Source of the DNA: Struthio camelus
Lineage: Eukaryota; Chordata; Aves; Struthioniformes; Struthionidae
Assembly: GCF_040807025.1 (NCBI RefSeq)
Contig: NC_090947.1
Coordinates: 7,006,001 to 7,070,000, forward strand
Direction: 5' to 3'
DNA: 64,000 nucleotides
Positions 61,001 to 64,000 of this stretch are shown here, one piece after another. How positions within the stretch are numbered: the first letter of the stretch is position 1; every line of letters begins with the position of its first letter. The notes below the pieces were generated by a model, which saw nothing but the letters and a program-made list of their open reading frames with translations, had not been told where the DNA came from and made no database searches. A program made the translations under genes and the position numbers.

Positions 61001-63068
61001 TGTAACACACTTCGGGTATAAATTCTGCTGACTAAGAGTGGGATCTGAACATTGTACACTGCAAACCTGCACTAGATCAAGCCAGGGACATTGCAAACAG
61101 TGGGGTGAATCCACCCACATAAACCCTTCTAACTAGCCAGCACCTGAGGGCCTCTGACAGAGCCATCAGGTTCCTTCCCCACTGGAGACGGTAGGTATCC
61201 CCAGTGCCACCCTCGCCCCCATCTCTACCAGGTGTGTGCAGTCTCCTCCACCCCACTCTCCAACTTGCAGCCCTCAACTCTCAGCTCAAGGTGGCAAAGG
61301 TGGATCTTCAAAGTGGTGCGTGGGAAGTAACGGAAATAAATGGCTTGACCGTGGCTACTGGTCGCTGTATCTCCCCATGCACCACTTCAAAAATGAACCT
61401 TGCTATCTCTAGTGTCACTTGCGAAGTCCCCTTGCAAGGGGTAAAGGGGACAGGTAAAATGACAGGAATGGGAATGAACTGTCATCTTCAGTCCAGAGAA
61501 GTCAACAGCAGACTGAGGTTTAGCAAAGGTTCACAGGGTTGCTGCTTGGCTACTCACCAGATTGACACACACATTGATCAGAGACCTAAGGTGAGGCAGG
61601 AAGGATATGATTGGCTGCCTCTGAAGAGTCAAACAAACCCCTTCAATCAAATTGCTGGCAGGCTCCCACTCAACCTGGCGCCTGGAATACAACAGTAGGT
61701 GCCGTTAGCCGGTGGCCTCCTGCCCCCCACCAGACACTCGCAAACACGGCAACTGACATACAGTGACGCCCACAAAGGAAACGTTTCAGACAGCAACGAT
61801 GTCCAAGACGAGCACAAAGTGCGTCACAGAGAAAGGATGTTACCCGCGCAGCTCAGAAAAGCACGGAGCACGCTGGGCGTTCGAGAGACCAAAAACATAG
61901 CAGAGGTGCTCCTGTCCCTCTGCATTAGGGAAACAAAAACCCTCACAACAGCAATGGCGGATGGGCTATGTTTCACTGCCTGACTCCTTCCCTGGTAGAC
62001 GGTAAATTAAAGGGAGCCACCAGACAGCTGTCTCAGATCTGCCTATGTGCTGTGCCATACTCCTGACAGAGAACAATTTCTCAGTTTTTTCTGGCTTGTG
62101 GATGTCCTCATCCATTCAGCCTGGAGACAGCAAACCCTATCAGCTGTGACTATCCTCTGCAAGCTACTTTGCAGTCTAGTCCACTCTGCCAGAGCGACTG
62201 CCAGACAGTCTGCCCTGAATTTAAACTGGCCAAATAGTACTCAGTCTTCACCTCCCTTGCCCCATGCAAGAGAGTTTATTCATTCCCTACCAGCACTAAA
62301 GCCCTTCTTTTCCGGATACTTTATTCTCTGATTTTTTTTTTTTATGCTGAACAGCCTTTAGGGCTCATGACAGATGCTGAATTGAGTCCTTCCTAACCAC
62401 AAGCAGACACAACATAGGTAACATCAAAGTGGTTCCCAACCTTCATCTTAGGGGACTGACTCTTTGGAGGAGCACAGGTGTCAAGCCAACATCTGACTTT
62501 GCACTAGTCAGGAGAGAAGGACAAGGCTAGCATAACTTTAAATCAGAGAGCTCAAGGCTTAATGACACGCATAGTCAAGCTCTTCAGCACGCTTCTTAGA
62601 GGCACAGGGAGGATCAACTGTTCACTGTTTAAGTTCTTATGCATGCAAACGCACATCTCATCTTTCAGCATCTGCTGTTCGCAAACCTACTCCAGAACAG
62701 CACATATTCGCTCTTATGCAAGAGCATAAGATCTGACTCCGATCTGATACTGGTTTTGGAGCTGCGCACCCACACGAGGCAGCACGTAAGGTACTAATGT
62801 GAGTACCTCACTGGGCTGCTGCTGAGTTCTGCCACCCAGCCTAGTCTCTAAGAGGCATCATGGCCCAATCATGCTTAAAGCAAATTGCTGTATTTGGATC
62901 AGTAGCTCTGCTGTCTCCCTCCTTGTGTGTACGGAAGAGCAGTCTCAGCCAGGCAGAGGCGCAGGCACAGCTACAGAGAGGATATGACGGGAATTCAAAT
63001 TTATGAACGTTCTTCCAACTTACACGAAGAGGAAAGATCTTCAGGAACTGGAAGAACCCTGAGCTGTC
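38722..63068 (-). CDS. UNC80: UNC80, C-terminal part (NALCN channel complex subunit), partial
   Basis: Fifteen exons chain in phase on the minus strand: 63068-63024, 62840-62807, 61681-61558, 59313-59188, 57335-57212, 56494-56288, 54700-54516, 53589-53424, 52524-52345, 50339-50201, 48145-48089, 42122-42041, 41495-41384, 40093-39882 and 38991-38722. They give 687 codons including TAA. The protein matches remembered human UNC80, for example LINVCVNLVMGVVGP, SPFTNQERREGMLLNLLIPF, KEMALRKVGGLALWDFLDFI and the terminal LDESHV. Human UNC80 is about 3,260 residues, so this is roughly the last fifth. UNC80 is a large cytoplasmic helical-repeat protein that joins UNC79 to the NALCN sodium-leak channel in neurons. 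The first half here is helical and strongly conserved; from about the Ser-rich exon at 52.5 kb on, it is a low-complexity tail with basic clusters. The 5' part lies right of the window. Confidence 0.94.
39882..40093 (-). CDS. UNC80: UNC80 exon
   Basis: 212 nt, acceptor cccttag, donor GTAATG. It encodes VEQKRSVTFTETQAEATTAS, an Ala/Gln/Pro/Ser-rich stretch, and VLTSSPAIVVADLHS, which is conserved in human. Confidence 0.92.
40966..41126 (-). CDS. UNC80: Candidate alternative last exon of UNC80
   Basis: Acceptor tcttttttcctag at 41127 and leftwards is strong, and the phase fits the exon ending at 41384. The open frame reads VSGCPIRKSSFQDTLMVSPK, AIKVLDMDSELSGLLKVSST and ENALAETLRCANL-stop (TAA 40968-40966). 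AATAAA follows on the minus strand at 40881-40876. The same segment could instead be a 147-nt in-frame cassette if the weak donor GTGCAA (from 40979) is used. It is not in the human form I remember, so it is a candidate only. Confidence 0.4.
41384..41495 (-). CDS. UNC80: UNC80 exon, Arg-rich
   Basis: 112 nt, acceptor atatttag, donor GTAGGG. It encodes LRRPLLSRQKTQTEPRSRHG and ARLSTTRRSIQPKPKPT. It is strongly basic; human reads LRRPLLSRQKTQTEPRNRQG. Confidence 0.93.
41738..41787. repeat. Imperfect tandem repeat, 24 nt, period 26
   Basis: gcaatg.agtttgtg.gaccttca-type unit at 41738-41761 and 41764-41787 with three mismatches. Lies in a UNC80 intron. Confidence 0.8.
42041..42122 (-). CDS. UNC80: UNC80 exon
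   Basis: 82 nt, acceptor ctaacag, donor GTGAGA. It encodes VASVQSEPGQQNLLLQQPLG and RKRGLRQ. The open frame extends left of the acceptor to 42183, but that longer form does not fit the phase of the upstream exon. Confidence 0.93.
42123..48088 (-). other. UNC80: UNC80 large intron (6 kb)
   Basis: GT..AG intron between the SLSR and VASVQ codons. It contains an AT repeat at 42776-42792 and a T run at 42990-43018. Open frames at 45182-45656 and 46993-47451 show no recognisable protein and lack matching phases. Confidence 0.7.
42990..43018. repeat. Poly(T) tract
   Basis: Nearly 30 T (poly(A) on the UNC80 sense strand), in the 6-kb UNC80 intron. No recognised retroelement precedes it. Confidence 0.9.
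48089..48145 (-). CDS. UNC80: UNC80 exon (57 nt)
   Basis: Acceptor cctcctgcag, donor GTACAG. It encodes SEPNVLDDSPSLATEGSLSR over the junctions, matching human SEPNVLDDSQGLAAEGSLSR. Confidence 0.93.
50201..50339 (-). CDS. UNC80: UNC80 exon
   Basis: 139 nt, acceptor tttctag, donor GTAACA. It encodes NDSLSMPSVVSEQEAYL, then GAIGRRRFSSHLSSVSAPQ and VGMLPSQ. An internal GTAAGT (50310 leftwards) looks like a strong donor, but using it breaks the frame and loses residues conserved in human. Confidence 0.93.
50841..50864. repeat. CA microsatellite
   Basis: Twelve CA units in a UNC80 intron. Confidence 0.95.
52345..52524 (-). CDS. UNC80: UNC80 exon, start of Ser/Thr-rich tail
   Basis: 180 nt, acceptor ttgcgcag, donor GTACGT. 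It encodes AYQGKTSVSTVGTSTSAYRL, SLATMSRSNTGTGTVW and an acidic end TDEEDEE. It is rich in potential phosphorylation sites and probably disordered. Confidence 0.94.
53424..53589 (-). CDS. UNC80: UNC80 exon
   Basis: 166 nt, acceptor tttctcag, donor GTAAGC. It encodes LLAQPAENHEELTARQHIAD, QLERRFIPRPLCKSSL and on to LKEAVHSGS. Confidence 0.95.
54516..54700 (-). CDS. UNC80: UNC80 exon
   Basis: 185 nt, acceptor cctgtag, donor GTAACA. It encodes ALKVILVCFERQLDSQWYWL, SLQVKEMALRKVGGLALWDF and on to LLRPFIQCK. It is strongly conserved and helical. Confidence 0.95.
54804..54827. repeat. CAGGCATG x3
   Basis: Three perfect copies of an 8-nt unit, followed by a CA/TG-rich stretch to about 54858. UNC80 intron. 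Confidence 0.9.
56288..56494 (-). CDS. UNC80: UNC80 exon
   Basis: 207 nt, acceptor gcatctcag after a CT-rich tract, donor GTGAGT. It encodes SPWLEQPEVLLLLQTVINIL, PPRIISTSRSKNFMLESSP and on to EGLAESTSQAAYL. Confidence 0.94.
56680..56700. repeat. CA microsatellite
   Basis: About ten CA units in the intron just upstream of the UNC80 exon at 56494. Confidence 0.9.
57212..57335 (-). CDS. UNC80: UNC80 exon
   Basis: 124 nt, acceptor actgcacag, donor GTCTGA. It encodes ALKEDFPLSHVVSPFTNQER and REGMLLNLLIPFVLTVGSGS, matching human ALKEDFPLSHVISPFTNQER. The donor is weak, but phase and conservation are clear. Confidence 0.93.
59188..59313 (-). CDS. UNC80: UNC80 exon
   Basis: 126 nt, phase 0 at both ends, acceptor tattgcag, donor GTGTGT. 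It encodes VMGVVGPSSVADGLPLLHLS, PYLSPPLPFSTAV and VRLVALQIQ. Confidence 0.93.
59356..59460 (-). CDS. UNC80: Candidate 105-nt cassette exon of UNC80
   Basis: Ends in a perfect GTAAGT donor and encodes VRRGGAGSPRATPTWRSVES and PSISHHVGGYGMDET. Starting at CGCAAG|GTC it is phase 0 at both ends, so it could sit between CVNL and VMGV without breaking the frame. A branch-like CTAAC lies about 22 nt before the acceptor. The acceptor itself is weak. It is absent from the human form I remember. Confidence 0.4.
61558..61681 (-). CDS. UNC80: UNC80 exon
   Basis: 124 nt, acceptor attccag, donor GTGAGT. It encodes RQVEWEPASNLIEGVCLTLQ, RQPIISFLPHLRSL and INVCVNL, near-identical to human UNC80 as I recall it. 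Confidence 0.93.
62807..62840 (-). CDS. UNC80: UNC80 micro-exon (34 nt), tentative
   Basis: Acceptor ..GACTAG, donor GTACTC. It encodes WVAELSSSPV and two bases of an Arg codon, which the next exon completes (RRQVEWEP). The pyrimidine tract is weak. It is the only stretch found between 61682 and 63023 that supplies phase 2 to the following exon. Confidence 0.6.
63024..63068 (-). CDS. UNC80: UNC80 small exon (45 nt), tentative
   Basis: Acceptor after a long CT tract (..CTCGGCCTCGAAAG), donor GTAAGT. It encodes QLRVLPVPEDLSS in the phase that links to the next exon. It is accepted because the phase fits and the donor is strong; I do not remember the human sequence here well enough to confirm it. 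Confidence 0.6.
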
Positions 63069-64000
63069 CTTTCGAGGCCGAGAGAAAGAAAGAATGAGCA
63101 AGAAGCAGACAAGATATGGCAAGGAATCAAACCAGCAAGAAGGGAAAGCATAAAAATTTCCCCCTCTAAATTCCCTACAAGGACAGGAGTTTCTTAAAGG
63201 AGACAAAAGGAATGCAGCAGGTAGGCATGCCAGAAAGAAGAGGTCATCTCCCTATTATTTGCTCCATCTTAGTTCGGTACATGATTCCCACTGAGACCTA
63301 AAGTTTTGTGTCCAAGTCCCAAATTCTGACGTTCTCCAGCATCATTTGGCTTCTCAGCTCAGACTACCAACAAGGTGACTGATTCAAGCAGCTTTTCGAG
63401 TGAGAGCATCTGTCCATGATGGGTGACCAAGACCAATGACTCTTTTCACTCAGATCACTGGAAAAATCAGCAGCATTGGGAGATTTTACACTACCGAGAC
63501 TGGATTTGTATCACTGCCTCCAAGGTGGAAAAGCTCCATAGCGAATATTTGTTGGAGTCACCTAAGCCTGTGCCATACCATGACACTACTTTATGATGCA
63601 CTAGTTTTCACCGACCACTGGCTAGATGCAATTGCTACAGTTCTGCTCCCTTTATGAAGGAGCAATCTAAAGCTACTACATAGTTCCAGACTATTCTTAT
63701 GTTCACAGAGAAAATAACACTATTTTCATAAGAAGCTATTCCAGAAATACTGCAGTTTAACTTTCCATTAAAAAATAAAATTAATTTCCTCAACTTATAA
63801 CCAAAATAAATAAAGAGGGTGGAGACATGGTGTAAATCTAAAGACTTATTTCAGAGAAAAGAGAAAAAATGAGATTTCTGCAAGTTCTCAATAATCATGC
63901 ATTTCTTCTCTTGCTACCAGAAGACACCACAATGAAAAATGTCAACATAAATGCACACTAACAGTAAAAAAAAAAATTGTTCATTTTCTGATATGCTGTA
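63069..64000 (-). other. UNC80: UNC80 intron at right edge
   Basis: No exon found in the last 0.9 kb; the sequence becomes AT-rich toward the end. The upstream exon must end one base into a codon. Confidence 0.6.

Larger units (their letters stand above)
57336..62806 (-). other. UNC80: UNC80 introns between 57.3 and 62.8 kb
   Basis: Three introns (57336-59187, 59314-61557, 61682-62806). The middle one holds the candidate cassette exon at 59356-59460. The first holds an open frame with splice-like edges at 57848-58007, whose phases do not fit. No repeat family recognised. Confidence 0.65.

Noticed and set aside
61204-61983. Two consecutive + strand frames (164 and 94 codons)
   Set aside because: They run antisense over a conserved UNC80 exon, which explains part of the open frame.
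1-64000. CRISPR array, tRNA, rRNA, bacterial-type operon or endogenous viral genes
   Set aside because: None seen. Simple repeats are microsatellites, and the only retroelement with recognisable coding sequence is CR1.

Overview
The window is a piece of vertebrate nuclear genome, most likely from a bird. It has intron-rich genes with GT/AG borders, a CR1 LINE fragment ending in the typical ATTCTGTG repeats, short introns for genes of this size, and the gene order KANSL1L - RPE - UNC80, which is the order known from amniotes (human 2q34, inverted here). The species cannot be named from this sequence.

Layout. (1) About 1-27.4 kb, + strand: the 3' half of KANSL1L. The first 8.76 kb is intron. 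Nine coding exons then run from 8760 to the stop at 26338-26340, followed by a 3' UTR with an AATAAA at 27358-27363. They encode about 417 residues, including the PEHE domain split over three exons. A minus-strand CR1 fragment (about 9400-10450) sits in the first intron. (2) About 27.4-32.9 kb: the tail-to-tail interval between KANSL1L and RPE, where I see no gene. (3) 32975-35159, - strand: complete RPE, six coding exons, 228 residues, with its metal and catalytic residues intact, starting in a strong CpG island. (4) About 36.2-63.1 kb, - strand: the C-terminal fifth of UNC80. I could chain fifteen coding exons (687 codons including stop) in phase, from a 45-nt exon at 63024-63068 to the stop at 38722-38724. 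The 5' part lies beyond the right edge.

The three genes do not form an operon or a shared pathway: KANSL1L is a chromatin-complex scaffold paralogue, RPE a pentose-phosphate enzyme, and UNC80 a subunit of the NALCN sodium-leak channel complex. RPE and UNC80 lie head-to-tail on one strand with roughly 1 kb between the likely UNC80 poly(A) site and the RPE start. KANSL1L converges on them.

I found no undescribed multi-gene system. The best leads are in splicing: a probable GC-AG intron in KANSL1L, a candidate alternative last exon of UNC80 with its own stop and poly(A) hexamer (about 40876-41126), a candidate 105-nt in-frame cassette exon in UNC80 (59356-59460), and two very small consecutive UNC80 exons. 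Protein comparisons rest on remembered human KANSL1L, RPE and UNC80 sequences, not on a search.
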